A stretch of 64,000 bases of DNA, taken from Methylophilus sp. Its GTDB lineage: Bacteria; Pseudomonadota; Gammaproteobacteria; Burkholderiales; Methylophilaceae. Location: assembly GCA_030696695.1 (NCBI GenBank), contig JAUYRP010000011.1, positions 372,001 through 436,000 of the forward strand, in the 5' to 3' direction. Positions 32,893 to 41,499 of the stretch are shown here, in pieces (position 1 is the stretch's first letter; every line of letters starts with the position of its first letter). The translations under genes and the position numbers were made by a program. Below the pieces are notes generated by a model that did no database searches, was not told where the DNA came from, and saw nothing but the letters and a program-made list of their open reading frames with translations.

Positions 32893-32917
32893 AAGGGCTT
32901 GAGAGTTTCAAGCCCTT
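32893..32917 (-). terminator. Intrinsic terminator of amtB
   Basis: A 10-bp stem AAGGGCTTGA / TCAAGCCCTT with a 5-nt loop, followed on the minus strand by a T-run (AAAAAA on the plus strand just before it). Lies 23 bases past the amtB stop. Confidence 0.85.
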
Positions 32918-32939
32918 GTTCCATTGTAGCCGGCAAGAA

Positions 32940-34142
32940 TTAATCTTCTGAGCGTGCAGGAATTTTATGAATACTTAAATCAGCCCCATCAAATTCTGCC
33001 TCTGTATCCATACGAATGCCCACCGATAATTTCAGCAAGCCATAGACGACAAAACCGCCTATCAATGCGACTGCAATGCCCATCCCCGTGCCGACAAGTT
33101 GAGACATAAAGCTGACACCTGCCTCACCGCCGCCCGTGCCGCCTAATGCTCTAGCACCAAAAATACCCGCAGCTAAACCACCCCAAGCGCCACATAACCC
33201 ATGCAAAGGCCACACACCTAATACATCATCAATTTTTAAGCGATTTTGCGTGATGGTAAACGCCCATACAAACAATGCACCCGCAACCAGCCCTGTGGTT
33301 AAAGCGCCTAAAGGATGCATGATGTCTGAACCAGCACATACTGCTACCAAGCCTGCTAGAGGGCCATTGTGTACAAACCCTGGGTCATTTTTACCAAGGA
33401 CTAAAGCTGCTAATGTCCCCCCTACTAATGCCATGAGGGAATTCACCGCCACTAAACCTGAGATACCTTGCACCGATTGTGCAGACATGACATTAAAACC
33501 AAACCAACCGACTGTTAATATCCACGCACCAAGCGCCAAAAATGGGATATTTGACGGTGGATAGGCATGCAACTTGCCATCTTTACTGTAACGGCCATTT
33601 CTTGCACCCAGCAATACCACGGCAGTCAGTGCAATCCAGCCACCCATCGCATGCACTACAACCGAACCAGCAAAGTCTCTAAACCTTGCACCAAAAGTAG
33701 AAAATAGCCAATCTTGAACACCTAAATGTCCGTTCCAAGCGATGCCTTCAAAGAATGGATATACAAAACCCACCACCAAAAATGTGGCTGCGATTTGTGG
33801 GTTGAATTTTGCACGTTCTGCAATACCGCCTGAAACAATCGCCGGAATAGCAGCCGCGAATGTCAGCAAGAAAAAGAATTTGACTAGATCATAGCCATTT
33901 TTTGCTGCGAGCACTTCTGCCCCGCTATAAAAGCTAATACCATAAGCGATGCTATACCCTATAAAAAAATAGGCAATGGTGGACACTGAAAAATCCACCA
34001 TAATCTTAACCAAAGCATTCACCTGGTTTTTACTGCGCACTGTCCCTACTTCTAAAAATGCAAACCCTGCGTGCATCGCAAGCACCATAATGGCACCTAA
34101 TAATACAAACAAGACATCATTGGCTGAAACCAAGCCCTCCAT
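32940..34142 (-). CDS. amtB: Ammonium transporter AmtB
   Basis: A 400-aa inner-membrane ammonium channel/transporter with about 11 membrane helices. The two pore histidines are in FAGSVVVHAMGGW and WPLHGLCGAWGGLAAG. Other family blocks are AGFAFLEVGTVRSKN and WFGFNVMSAQ. No separate signal peptide is evident. There is no glnK/glnB next to it, which is unusual for amtB. A sigma-54 promoter and NtrC-like sites lie upstream (34193-34287), so nitrogen-limitation control is predicted. Good ribosome site AGGAGAT. Confidence 0.97.
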   Translation of the reverse strand: MEGLVSANDVLFVLLGAIMVLAMHAGFAFLEVGTVRSKNQVNALVKIMVDFSVSTIAYFFIGYSIAYGISFYSGAEVLAAKNGYDLVKFFFLLTFAAAIPAIVSGGIAERAKFNPQIAATFLVVGFVYPFFEGIAWNGHLGVQDWLFSTFGARFRDFAGSVVVHAMGGWIALTAVVLLGARNGRYSKDGKLHAYPPSNIPFLALGAWILTVGWFGFNVMSAQSVQGISGLVAVNSLMALVGGTLAALVLGKNDPGFVHNGPLAGLVAVCAGSDIMHPLGALTTGLVAGALFVWAFTITQNRLKIDDVLGVWPLHGLCGAWGGLAAGIFGARALGGTGGGEAGVSFMSQLVGTGMGIAVALIGGFVVYGLLKLSVGIRMDTEAEFDGADLSIHKIPARSED

Positions 34143-34192
34143 GGCAATCTCCTAGATCATTATGTTGATTATTTAATTTCGAAAGACAGGAA

Positions 34193-34207
34193 GCAAATTA
34201 CGCGCCA
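34193..34207 (-). promoter_or_regulatory. Sigma-54 promoter of amtB
   Basis: The minus strand reads TGGCGCGTAATTTGC, matching the sigma-54 consensus TGGCACG-N4-TTGC with one change and exact GG/GC spacing. The start of transcription would fall near 34182, about 40 bases before the amtB ATG. Confidence 0.8.
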
Positions 34208-34258
34208 AAAGTTATGTCTTTGATTTTTAGTGAGATTTTAATTTATGCAGGTTTAATT

Positions 34259-34287
34259 TGCACTAATTTTGTGCAATGCACAGTGCA
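34259..34287. promoter_or_regulatory. NtrC-like enhancer sites upstream of amtB
   Basis: TGCAC-N7-GTGCA at 34259-34275 has the dyad layout of NtrC sites (compare TGCAC-N7-GTGCA at glnAp2). TGCAC-A-GTGCA follows at 34277-34287. They are about 75-105 bases upstream of the predicted sigma-54 start, the usual enhancer distance. Confidence 0.65.
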
Positions 34288-34303
34288 CAGCACAAAATTA
34301 GTG
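34261..34303. repeat. 14-bp perfect inverted repeat downstream of the two-repeat protein gene
   Basis: CACTAATTTTGTGC (34261-34274) and its exact complement (34290-34303) flank a 15-bp centre that itself contains TGCACAGTGCA. It sits 11 bases past the stop of the minus-strand gene at 34314, overlaps the NtrC-like sites, and has no T-run. Confidence 0.7.
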
Positions 34304-34313
34304 AATTAGTTTC

Positions 34314-34985
34314 CTACAAAATGCTGACTTTGTTAATTTTGAGCACATGGTCACGTGCATCTGGATTGCCTGACCAAAAGTGATAGAACTCTCGCACCAC
34401 CACTAAAAACAGTTGCCTTGTTTTTTTCAACTCAAATAGTGGTGTGGTTGCATCTACTGCAATTCGGAAAGCATTTTTTTGTGTGATGGGCGCATCTCTA
34501 AGACGCACAATTAGTATCTTGGCAAACTTGATACGTACATCAGTCACCTCTGGTGGTGCATGCTCGTCATTAAGCGCTTTAAGGTAAGATTTAATCGCCC
34601 AGTTTTCTGCTGTGGAAAACTTCTCTTGATCAATATTTTTCCAAAGCTCTTCTAAGGAAATTTCTACAGGTATCCAATCTACAGGATGTAAATCAAACCC
34701 GACTTCGGAATTAAGATGGCTAATGGCTTTGATATCTCCCATCCAAAATGGATAGAACTCGCGCGCAATCACCAGATTGGCTGGCCAATTGGATGCAGCC
34801 TGACCTTCCATTAACTTTTCTAAGGCATCACGATAGACCGTACCAGCGAGTTCTTGGTCTGCCAAAAAAGGCACTAGTTGATGTAAAAATAGCTCGCGTT
34901 GCGCGATACTTGCATCATCACCACCTTTACCTCTCAGCAACTTAAAATAAGCAGCTATTGCATCATCTTCGCGTGTTTTATTCAT
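34314..34985 (-). CDS. Protein of unknown function with internal duplication
   Basis: 223 aa; I do not recognise the family. No signal peptide or membrane segment is visible, so it is probably cytoplasmic. Two halves align: residues about 9-95 and 128-218, each ending in a near-identical block (REFYPFWMG at 75-83; REFYHFWSG at 198-206) followed by Ala and His at matching places. Between them is a linker with WIPVEISLEELWKN. Composition is mainly helical. It precedes amtB on the same strand, with the sigma-54 control region in between, so it is not in the amtB transcript. Function unknown. Confidence 0.8.
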   Translation of the reverse strand: MNKTREDDAIAAYFKLLRGKGGDDASIAQRELFLHQLVPFLADQELAGTVYRDALEKLMEGQAASNWPANLVIAREFYPFWMGDIKAISHLNSEVGFDLHPVDWIPVEISLEELWKNIDQEKFSTAENWAIKSYLKALNDEHAPPEVTDVRIKFAKILIVRLRDAPITQKNAFRIAVDATTPLFELKKTRQLFLVVVREFYHFWSGNPDARDHVLKINKVSIL

Positions 34986-35096
34986 TTTATGATGATTAAT
35001 TCAAGATTGTTAGCTAATATAATTCATGTGCGCCAATATGCAAATATATTATTGTCGCTATAAACATACTTTTCTATTTCTCCCCGCAGGTGCCCT

Positions 35097-35408
35097 TTGG
35101 AAATATTATTACTTATCATGCTTATTGCAGGTGCTTGGTTTTGGTTGGACACCATTTCTAAACGCGAGGCTGCGATTCATTTTGGCCATACGCTGGCACA
35201 ACGTTGCCAACTACAATTATTAGACGAAACGGTAGCTTGCACCAAAATTAGTTTTGGCCGTGACAGCCGCGGGCACGCACAATTTTTGCGTGAATACGCC
35301 TTTGAGCTAAGTCCTAATGGTGCTGAGCGCATGCAATGCACACTCAAATTATTAGGTAAACAATTACATAGCTGGGATATTCCTCCTTACCTACAAACTG
35401 TCCAGTAA
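35097..35408 (+). CDS. DUF3301 family protein
   Basis: A 103-aa small protein with one N-terminal membrane segment (EILLLIMLIAGAWFWLDTIS) and a cytoplasmic or periplasmic domain including HTLAQRCQLQLLDETVA and RRYAFELS-like YAFELSPNGAERM. It matches the DUF3301 pattern, whose function is unknown. Starts with TTG at 35097, supported by AGG nine bases upstream; ATG at 35118 would cut the membrane segment. Ends two bases before the gluQ ATG, so they share a transcript. Confidence 0.8.
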   Translation: MEILLLIMLIAGAWFWLDTISKREAAIHFGHTLAQRCQLQLLDETVACTKISFGRDSRGHAQFLREYAFELSPNGAERMQCTLKLLGKQLHSWDIPPYLQTVQ

Positions 35409-35410
35409 CC

Positions 35411-36313
35411 ATGTCTGACTATGTTGGTCGATTTGCTCCCTCGCCCACAGGCCCATTGCACTTTGGCTCCCTTGTGGCAGCCGTTGCTAGTTATTGCGAT
35501 GCCAAGTCAGCCAACGGTAAGTGGTTACTCAGAATTGAAGACCTCGACAAACCAAGAGAGGTCAAAGGTGCTGCTGCATCGATTATTCACTGCTTAGAAG
35601 CTTACGGCTTTGTTTGGGATGACGAAATCATCTATCAAAGCCAACAAGTAGAGCACTATGAAAAAGCACTCGCACAATTGCGATTAAATGCACTTGTTTA
35701 CCCGTGTACTTGTACTCGAAAAGAAATCGCGGACTCATCCTCACAATATGGCATTGAAGGCATGATCTACCCTGGTACATGCCGCCATGGGATCCATCAA
35801 GAAAACAAGCCCAGCGCGTGGCGCATGCTTACCACCGATCGCGTGATTGCATTTGATGACCGTGCTTTTGGGCATATTCAACATATACTCAGTAGAGACA
35901 CTGGCGACTTTGTAGTCAAACGTGCGGATGGGCTCTTTGCTTATCAACTGGCCGTGGTAGTGGATGATGTAAATCAAGGCGTCACAGATATCGTGCGTGG
36001 TGCAGACTTGCTGAACTCTACTACTAGGCAGATTTACTTACAACATGCGTTAGGTTTAACTACACCACGCTATTTACATATCCCTATCGTGAAGAACGCG
36101 CAAGGCGAGAAGCTCAGTAAACAAACACTGGCGAGTCCGTTGCCAATGGATAATACGCAGTCCACCCTTTTTTCTGCATTTAATTTTTTGGGTTTACAGC
36201 CACCGCAGACAATAAAAAACGCCACATCCAATGAGATGTGGCGTTGGGCAATTCAACATTGGAATAGCGCAAAACCATCAAAAACACCCTTAAGGAGTAA
36301 TAAAATTCTCTAA
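35411..36313 (+). CDS. gluQ: Glutamyl-Q tRNA(Asp) synthetase
   Basis: A truncated GluRS-like enzyme (300 aa, no anticodon-binding domain) that attaches glutamate to queuosine of tRNA-Asp. Class I signatures: GRFAPSPTGPLHFGSLVAAV with the HIGH-like HFGS, and EKLSKQTLASPL as the KMSKS-like loop. A zinc site is visible as CTCTRKE and GTCRHG. The gene symbol is also written yadB. Its 3' part contains a minus-strand terminator (see 36213-36245). Confidence 0.95.
   Translation: MSDYVGRFAPSPTGPLHFGSLVAAVASYCDAKSANGKWLLRIEDLDKPREVKGAAASIIHCLEAYGFVWDDEIIYQSQQVEHYEKALAQLRLNALVYPCTCTRKEIADSSSQYGIEGMIYPGTCRHGIHQENKPSAWRMLTTDRVIAFDDRAFGHIQHILSRDTGDFVVKRADGLFAYQLAVVVDDVNQGVTDIVRGADLLNSTTRQIYLQHALGLTTPRYLHIPIVKNAQGEKLSKQTLASPLPMDNTQSTLFSAFNFLGLQPPQTIKNATSNEMWRWAIQHWNSAKPSKTPLRSNKIL
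36213..36245 (-). terminator. Minus-strand intrinsic terminator inside the gluQ coding region
   Basis: An 11-bp perfect stem AACGCCACATC / GATGTGGCGTT (36218-36228 with 36235-36245, 6-nt loop). Reading the minus strand it is followed by T6. It lies 180 bases past the stop of the convergent TonB receptor gene and within codons of gluQ. Confidence 0.75.
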
Positions 36314-36424
36314 AGTGTGTTAAGAAATATGTGTAATTGAATCAGCTCTATACAATCAATCACAAAAGCATCATCTAACAAGCAAATATGAGGTTAATGC
36401 CTATAGAAATCCGTTAACACTTGT

Positions 36425-38521
36425 TTAAAAATCGTAGCGAGCACCCACTTGAACTAATGCTGGCATACCACTCAAGATACCTCTGGTGCGGTCCACTATA
36501 TAATCCTTATCGAATACATTCTTACCAACTAAGAATAACGTGGTTTTATGTTCAGGCATTCTGTAGTTCAAGGCAGCGTTGTAAATGGTATAGCTAGCAA
36601 TCTCGCCCAGTTGACCTGTTGCATCAACTGTTGTTGTTTCAGCAAAATCGGCATATTGTCTACCTACATGCACCGCCTCAATCATAGTATCCCAATTACC
36701 AAACTTATAACCTAGTGCAGCAGTAATCGTGTTTTTTGGAGCATAAGGTTGACGATTTCCAGACTGGCTACCACCTACAACAGCATTTGTAGCCACATTT
36801 CGAAATGGAGAATCTTGCTCTGCTACTGGCAACCATGTATACGCAACACGAGTATAAAGCCCATTATCAAAATCATATTGGCCCAAAAACTCCAAACCCG
36901 CAAAAGTAGCTTTCCCTTGAGAGAGAGCTACATTACTTGCCACTGAACCAACTGCAATCAAATTATCAAAATTATTGTAAAACGCTGTAGTCTCTATACT
37001 AAACTGCTTGGTAGGTCGCGCGCGAAAACCTAGCTCATAATTGGTAGACTTCTCAACATCCACATCAACAGAACCTCCATTTGGTCCAATCAAATCTTCC
37101 GTGCGCGGTGGAGCGAAGCCTTCATGCACACCTGCAAAAATGGTGTATTGATCATTAGGAGTATATGCAAAAGATATACCTGGCACCCACTCGTGAACAG
37201 TCTCATCACCGTCAGCACCATTCAAGCGGTTTTTGCGCTTATTTTCTACATGCTCATAGCGAATCGCTGGCGTGATGCTGAAATTACCTAGATCAAAACG
37301 ATTACTTACAAACCCAGAATAAGCATTGGTTTCGCGGTAATTGTTTTCACTTAACGAACCAGTGCGCGCTGTGGGTGATGTCCCATTTTTCTGTTTACGA
37401 TATTGCTCTTCGTAATGTGCTTTTACTCCAAGTTCCAAAAAGCCCATGGCATGATTCACACTTAAGCGTGGCTCTATACCATACGTTTCATAAGTACGTA
37501 GCCGTCCCTGATTTCCTAAACATGTTTCGGTATCTACTGCGGTACCAGCAACTCTCCCAGCTCCTACAGCAGCACAACCAGCACCAGCAGCTATATTGCT
37601 AGCTGTAGAGTTACTTTGTTGACGCCACCAATCACGATCAAAATGGCTGTAATAATAGTTGGTTGTTAATGTTATGTCTGAAGAAATTGCCCAATCGTGG
37701 GTGAGCGATGTGCCGTAGCGTGTAATTTCAAAATCATCGTTATTAAATGGGTTGTATTCTCCCCCGAAATTTTGGTATTCAGCACGCGTTAAGCCAGTGT
37801 AACTAACTTGGGAATCTTCACTAAAGTAATTAGCACGGAAAGTAAGTGCATGATTGTCATTAATAGCTTTGGTAAATTTAAAATTTAAATCATCGACATT
37901 GTGATTTGAGTTATCACGTGCACCTTCACCTTGTTTGTGTGTGTAATCCAACAACATCCCATTCCCACCCACATTCACTTTAGTATTTATAAAATCTCTA
38001 TTACCTGCGGTCAAACTAACATGTCCACCAAACTCTTGTGGCGCATCAGGGGTAATATGGTTAATAACCCCACCTATCGTTTGTGGACCGAACTTAATCT
38101 GACTTGCTCCCTTTAGCACTTCGATTGAAGAAAAGCGATCTATAGTAGGGTAGTAATAGCTTGCATTATCACCATATGGCGCATAAGCTAGTGGTATTCC
38201 ATCTTCAAGTAGTAGTACTTTGGTAGAACGAGTGGGATTCAATCCACGGATACTGATATTGGGACGCATACCAAAGCCCTCTTCATCTCGCACTACAACA
38301 CCCGGTACTTTACGCAAAGCTTCGTTAGTCGTCATCACATGTGCGCTTTCTAACTCTTCATTATCAATAATTGTAGAAGAGCTTGGCATGCGAAATTGCT
38401 CATACTTATTTCCAATAACATCCACACGAGGCAATTTGATGACCTCTAGCTCTGCTGCCAAACTCTGTTGTGTCATTACAATCATAACCGACCAAATGAT
38501 GGGTTTAATTCGTACTATCAT
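36425..38521 (-). CDS. TonB-dependent receptor, FecA/iron-dicitrate-like, without STN domain
   Basis: A 698-aa outer-membrane transporter. Signal peptide (WSVMIVMTQQSLAAE), a possible TonB box (EVIKLPRVDVIGN), plug (TNEALRKVPGVVVRDEEGFG; NISIRGLNPTRSTKVLLLED; SSIEVLKGASQIKFGPQTIG; GVINHITPDAP) and a barrel ending VQVGARYDF. The plug is most like FecA-type iron(III)-dicitrate receptors but lacks the N-terminal signalling domain, and no fecIR pair adjoins it. A Fur box lies 53 bases upstream, so iron repression is direct rather than via surface signalling. Confidence 0.92.
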   Translation of the reverse strand: MIVRIKPIIWSVMIVMTQQSLAAELEVIKLPRVDVIGNKYEQFRMPSSSTIIDNEELESAHVMTTNEALRKVPGVVVRDEEGFGMRPNISIRGLNPTRSTKVLLLEDGIPLAYAPYGDNASYYYPTIDRFSSIEVLKGASQIKFGPQTIGGVINHITPDAPQEFGGHVSLTAGNRDFINTKVNVGGNGMLLDYTHKQGEGARDNSNHNVDDLNFKFTKAINDNHALTFRANYFSEDSQVSYTGLTRAEYQNFGGEYNPFNNDDFEITRYGTSLTHDWAISSDITLTTNYYYSHFDRDWWRQQSNSTASNIAAGAGCAAVGAGRVAGTAVDTETCLGNQGRLRTYETYGIEPRLSVNHAMGFLELGVKAHYEEQYRKQKNGTSPTARTGSLSENNYRETNAYSGFVSNRFDLGNFSITPAIRYEHVENKRKNRLNGADGDETVHEWVPGISFAYTPNDQYTIFAGVHEGFAPPRTEDLIGPNGGSVDVDVEKSTNYELGFRARPTKQFSIETTAFYNNFDNLIAVGSVASNVALSQGKATFAGLEFLGQYDFDNGLYTRVAYTWLPVAEQDSPFRNVATNAVVGGSQSGNRQPYAPKNTITAALGYKFGNWDTMIEAVHVGRQYADFAETTTVDATGQLGEIASYTIYNAALNYRMPEHKTTLFLVGKNVFDKDYIVDRTRGILSGMPALVQVGARYDF

Positions 38522-38573
38522 GCTTACCTCTGCTCAATTTAACTAGTGTAAAATTATGTAAACGCAATTCTAT

Positions 38574-38592
38574 ATAATAATCATTCTCATTA
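38574..38592 (-). promoter_or_regulatory. Fur box upstream of the third TonB receptor
   Basis: Contains AATAATCATTCTCATTA, close to the Fur consensus (reverse orientation). Located between the receptor gene and the divergent hslO gene, nearer the receptor. Confidence 0.72.
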
Positions 38593-38646
38593 CAATCTGG
38601 AAATTGCAATCTACGTTTAAAACACTAAAAATGTTAAAATGCTCGG

Positions 38647-39537
38647 ATGCACACACATCAAGACGTCTTACACCCATTTATTTTTGAAAACACGCCCATC
38701 CGCGGCAACCTCGCCCACCTAAACGTAACTTACCTAGATGCGCTACAGCACCAAGCTTTACCGCTCTTACTTAAAAAAGCACTAGGTGAGTTAATGACAG
38801 CAAGCGCATTGTTGATTTCTACGTTAAAGATGGATGGGGCATTAATTTTGCAATTGCAAAGCAAAGGCATCCTCAAACTATTGGTAGTTGAGTGCAATTC
38901 AGACTTAGAAATGCGGGCGACTGCAAAATGGGATGAAGCGTTACTGGATGAGGCCATTGCTGAACATAAGCCAGATGCTACATTCACCCAATTGATTGCA
39001 GCAGGTCAATTCGTCATCACCCTAGACCCTAGTATAGGCGAGCCATACCAAGGCATCGTTCCGATTGAAGGTAATAGCATTGCAGAAATGTTAGAGAACT
39101 ATATGTTGCGTTCACAGCAAATTGATACGTCCATTTGGTTGTATTGCAACGGTGAACAAACCGCAGGCATGTTGCTACAAAAATTACCTAACCAGCAAGC
39201 TGAGGATGTCGATATGTGGAATCGCGTGAATCAATTGGCGAACACCGTGACCGATGCGGAGCTGACGCAGCTAGCACCTGAACTATTATTGACCCGCTTA
39301 TTTCATGAGGAACAAGTGCGTTTGTTTGACCCAAGAACCACTAGAGCTTTTTGCAGTTGTAATCGCGACAATGTCGCAAACATGCTCACCATGCTTGGGC
39401 AAACAGAAGTTGAAAGTATCATTGAGGAACAAGGTAGTATTCAAATTCATTGCGATTTTTGTAATAAGCACTATGTGTTTGACGAAGTGGAAGCGCTGCA
39501 GTTATTTGAAACGCCAACCGCGCCCATCACACACTAG
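38647..39537 (+). CDS. hslO: Hsp33 redox-regulated chaperone
   Basis: A cytoplasmic holdase activated by oxidation of a zinc-bound cysteine cluster. At 296 aa the N-terminal core is seen in HQALPLLLKKALGELMTASA and the C-terminal redox switch as CSC (FCSCNRDNVANML) and CDFC (HCDFCNKHYVF), giving the four zinc ligands CxC...CxxC. Intact. Converges with the M48 protease gene, with only six bases between stops. Confidence 0.96.
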   Translation: MHTHQDVLHPFIFENTPIRGNLAHLNVTYLDALQHQALPLLLKKALGELMTASALLISTLKMDGALILQLQSKGILKLLVVECNSDLEMRATAKWDEALLDEAIAEHKPDATFTQLIAAGQFVITLDPSIGEPYQGIVPIEGNSIAEMLENYMLRSQQIDTSIWLYCNGEQTAGMLLQKLPNQQAEDVDMWNRVNQLANTVTDAELTQLAPELLLTRLFHEEQVRLFDPRTTRAFCSCNRDNVANMLTMLGQTEVESIIEEQGSIQIHCDFCNKHYVFDEVEALQLFETPTAPITH

Positions 39538-39543
39538 CAATGC

Positions 39544-40659
39544 CTACAATGGCGCCTCTGCTGCTTGCGTATGGGTATTGATGTTTTCTAATATCGCTTC
39601 GATGTCCCAATTAAGCACCTGACAATCTGCACATGGGTGTTGCTGGGCAAACTTTTCAGCCATTTGAATGCGATTTTGCGTATCTGGATGTGAAGACAAC
39701 CATGCCGGCACCTTGCTTTGTTTTGGCTGTTCACTGGCCAAACGCTTAAAAAAGCTTGCCATCCCATCAGGACGAATCCCCTGTTTTAATAAGAGTTGCG
39801 CGCCTTTTAAATCGGCTTCTGCTTCTACTTGGCGACTGAAAAACTGTGTAGATACCTGATGTGCAATCATGATCAACGCTGCGTTTGCATCGCCTAACAC
39901 CAGCATTACAATTGCTGCCACACCTGCACTATTCATCATATTTTTTAATGCATGGCGCTGCTCTACATGCTGAATCTCATGCGCGAGCACCGCCGCTACT
40001 TCATCTGCACTTCCTGCTTTTTTCAGCAAGCCTGTATTAACGATAACAATGCCACCAGGCATGGCAAATGCGTTTACGGCATCATCTTTGATAACCAACC
40101 ATTGGTACTTGTACTTAGACCCCTTTGTGAGTTGCTGACCAATGCCTTCCACAAAACTGACTGCAGCACCAGATTGAATAGCGTCTTGTCGCTTGTTATA
40201 TGAGCTGAGCACGGCCTTGCCCATCTCATGCTCGGTCTCGATCGAGATGCGGCTTGCCGCCCAATCAAGCAGATGGTCATATTGCCAAATGCCTATCATC
40301 ACTGCCAAGACAATCAAGCCCGCACCGTAGATTAAACTATTCCACACGGTTTTTTGGCTAAAGGTTGCCACATGCCAACCTTTAAGCCCTGTCACCAAGT
40401 TAGCAGGTAATAATTGCTTGAGTTGCTTTTGTGAATTGGGTGAGTCTGCCACCAACATAAAAGCACCTGCGCTAGTTTGCCAATGTAGCTGTAATTGATC
40501 ATGATCAAAACCGCCAATTTCTGCCTTGAGCGCAAGAAACGCAACCGACTGATGGTGTGATGGAATACGTATGCCCAGCTCATTCAGGACGCACTCTGTA
40601 GCAATGCCAGCTGGTGGTAGGTTTGGCCCAAACAATAGGACTTGAACAACGTGCTGCAT
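39544..40659 (-). CDS. M48-family zinc metalloprotease, membrane-anchored
   Basis: 371 aa. After an N-terminal soluble region and one membrane segment (SLIYGAGLIVLAVMIGIWQY, about residues 110-130), the peptidase domain has the HExxH zinc motif in VLAHEIQHVEQRHALKNM and a downstream glutamate ligand in SRQVEAEADLKGAQLL. It also shows FAMPGGIVIVNTGLLKKA, conserved in the Oma1/BepA/LoiP-like M48 group. Probably acts in envelope protein quality control. Its start is six bases after the AIM24-family gene. Confidence 0.92.
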   Translation of the reverse strand: MQHVVQVLLFGPNLPPAGIATECVLNELGIRIPSHHQSVAFLALKAEIGGFDHDQLQLHWQTSAGAFMLVADSPNSQKQLKQLLPANLVTGLKGWHVATFSQKTVWNSLIYGAGLIVLAVMIGIWQYDHLLDWAASRISIETEHEMGKAVLSSYNKRQDAIQSGAAVSFVEGIGQQLTKGSKYKYQWLVIKDDAVNAFAMPGGIVIVNTGLLKKAGSADEVAAVLAHEIQHVEQRHALKNMMNSAGVAAIVMLVLGDANAALIMIAHQVSTQFFSRQVEAEADLKGAQLLLKQGIRPDGMASFFKRLASEQPKQSKVPAWLSSHPDTQNRIQMAEKFAQQHPCADCQVLNWDIEAILENINTHTQAAEAPL

Positions 40660-40664
40660 CTGAG

Positions 40665-41465
40665 TTATTTACCAATTAAAGCTACGATGACCACAACGAT
40701 AATAAAGATGAGGTATAACTTACCCCAAATAGAGCCTTTGCTTTGACCCGCGACCGCTGCACTCAATATCACACGGCCCAATCGGTTCATCGGTAGCGAC
40801 TGAATCCAAACGCGACCTGGACCAGAAACCGTTGCATAAAATAAGCCTTCGCCACCAAATAAACTGGTTTTCAAACTACCCGTATATTTAATGTCATAAC
40901 GCACTGTGGATGACATAGCTACTAAACAACCCGTATCTATTTTTAGGCTATCCATTGGCCCTAATTCCACCGCCTTTAATGTGCCAGAAGCATGCACAAA
41001 CACAGTGCCCTCACCACTGATTTTTTGCATGATGAAGCCTTCACCACCCAACAATCCAACACGGATACGTTTTTGAAACGCGAGTGCGATGCTTTGCCCC
41101 ACTTGCCCTGCTAAATAAGCACCCTTTTGACATATCAGCGTACCGCCTTGCTCTTGCAATACAATCGGCACAATCTGGCCCGGACTGGGTGCGGCAACCG
41201 CTATATCTTGTGAGGTTTGTCCGTGATTGGTATAGACACTGCTAAACATGGATTCGCCAGTGAATCGACGCTTGATAGCCTTAATTAAACGGCCGACAAA
41301 CCCAAACGATGACTGGCTACCATCCCCTAACATTGCCCGCATTTCAATGGCCTGATCGGTATACATCATGGCGCCTTGCTCAGCCATAAATGTCTCGCCT
41401 GGGGCAAGGGTCACCTGAATGTACTGTAAATCATTGCCATGTATGTTGTAATTTAGGGTCGTCAT
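40665..41465 (-). CDS. AIM24 / TIGR00266 family protein
   Basis: A 266-aa member of the AIM24-like double-stranded beta-helix family: LAPGETFMAEQGAMMYTDQAI, QKGAYLAGQVGQSIALAFQ, GGEGFIMQKISGEGTVFVHA and GPGRVWIQSLPM. The C-terminus has one membrane segment (LYLIFIIVVVIVALIGK), suggesting tail anchoring. The bacterial function is not established; yeast AIM24 relates to mitochondrial inner-membrane organisation. Lies between the pilin-like gene and the M48 protease on one strand. Confidence 0.85.
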   Translation of the reverse strand: MTTLNYNIHGNDLQYIQVTLAPGETFMAEQGAMMYTDQAIEMRAMLGDGSQSSFGFVGRLIKAIKRRFTGESMFSSVYTNHGQTSQDIAVAAPSPGQIVPIVLQEQGGTLICQKGAYLAGQVGQSIALAFQKRIRVGLLGGEGFIMQKISGEGTVFVHASGTLKAVELGPMDSLKIDTGCLVAMSSTVRYDIKYTGSLKTSLFGGEGLFYATVSGPGRVWIQSLPMNRLGRVILSAAVAGQSKGSIWGKLYLIFIIVVVIVALIGK

Positions 41466-41499
41466 TGGGTTCCTTTTTTTGTTTTAAGTATTGAAAAAA

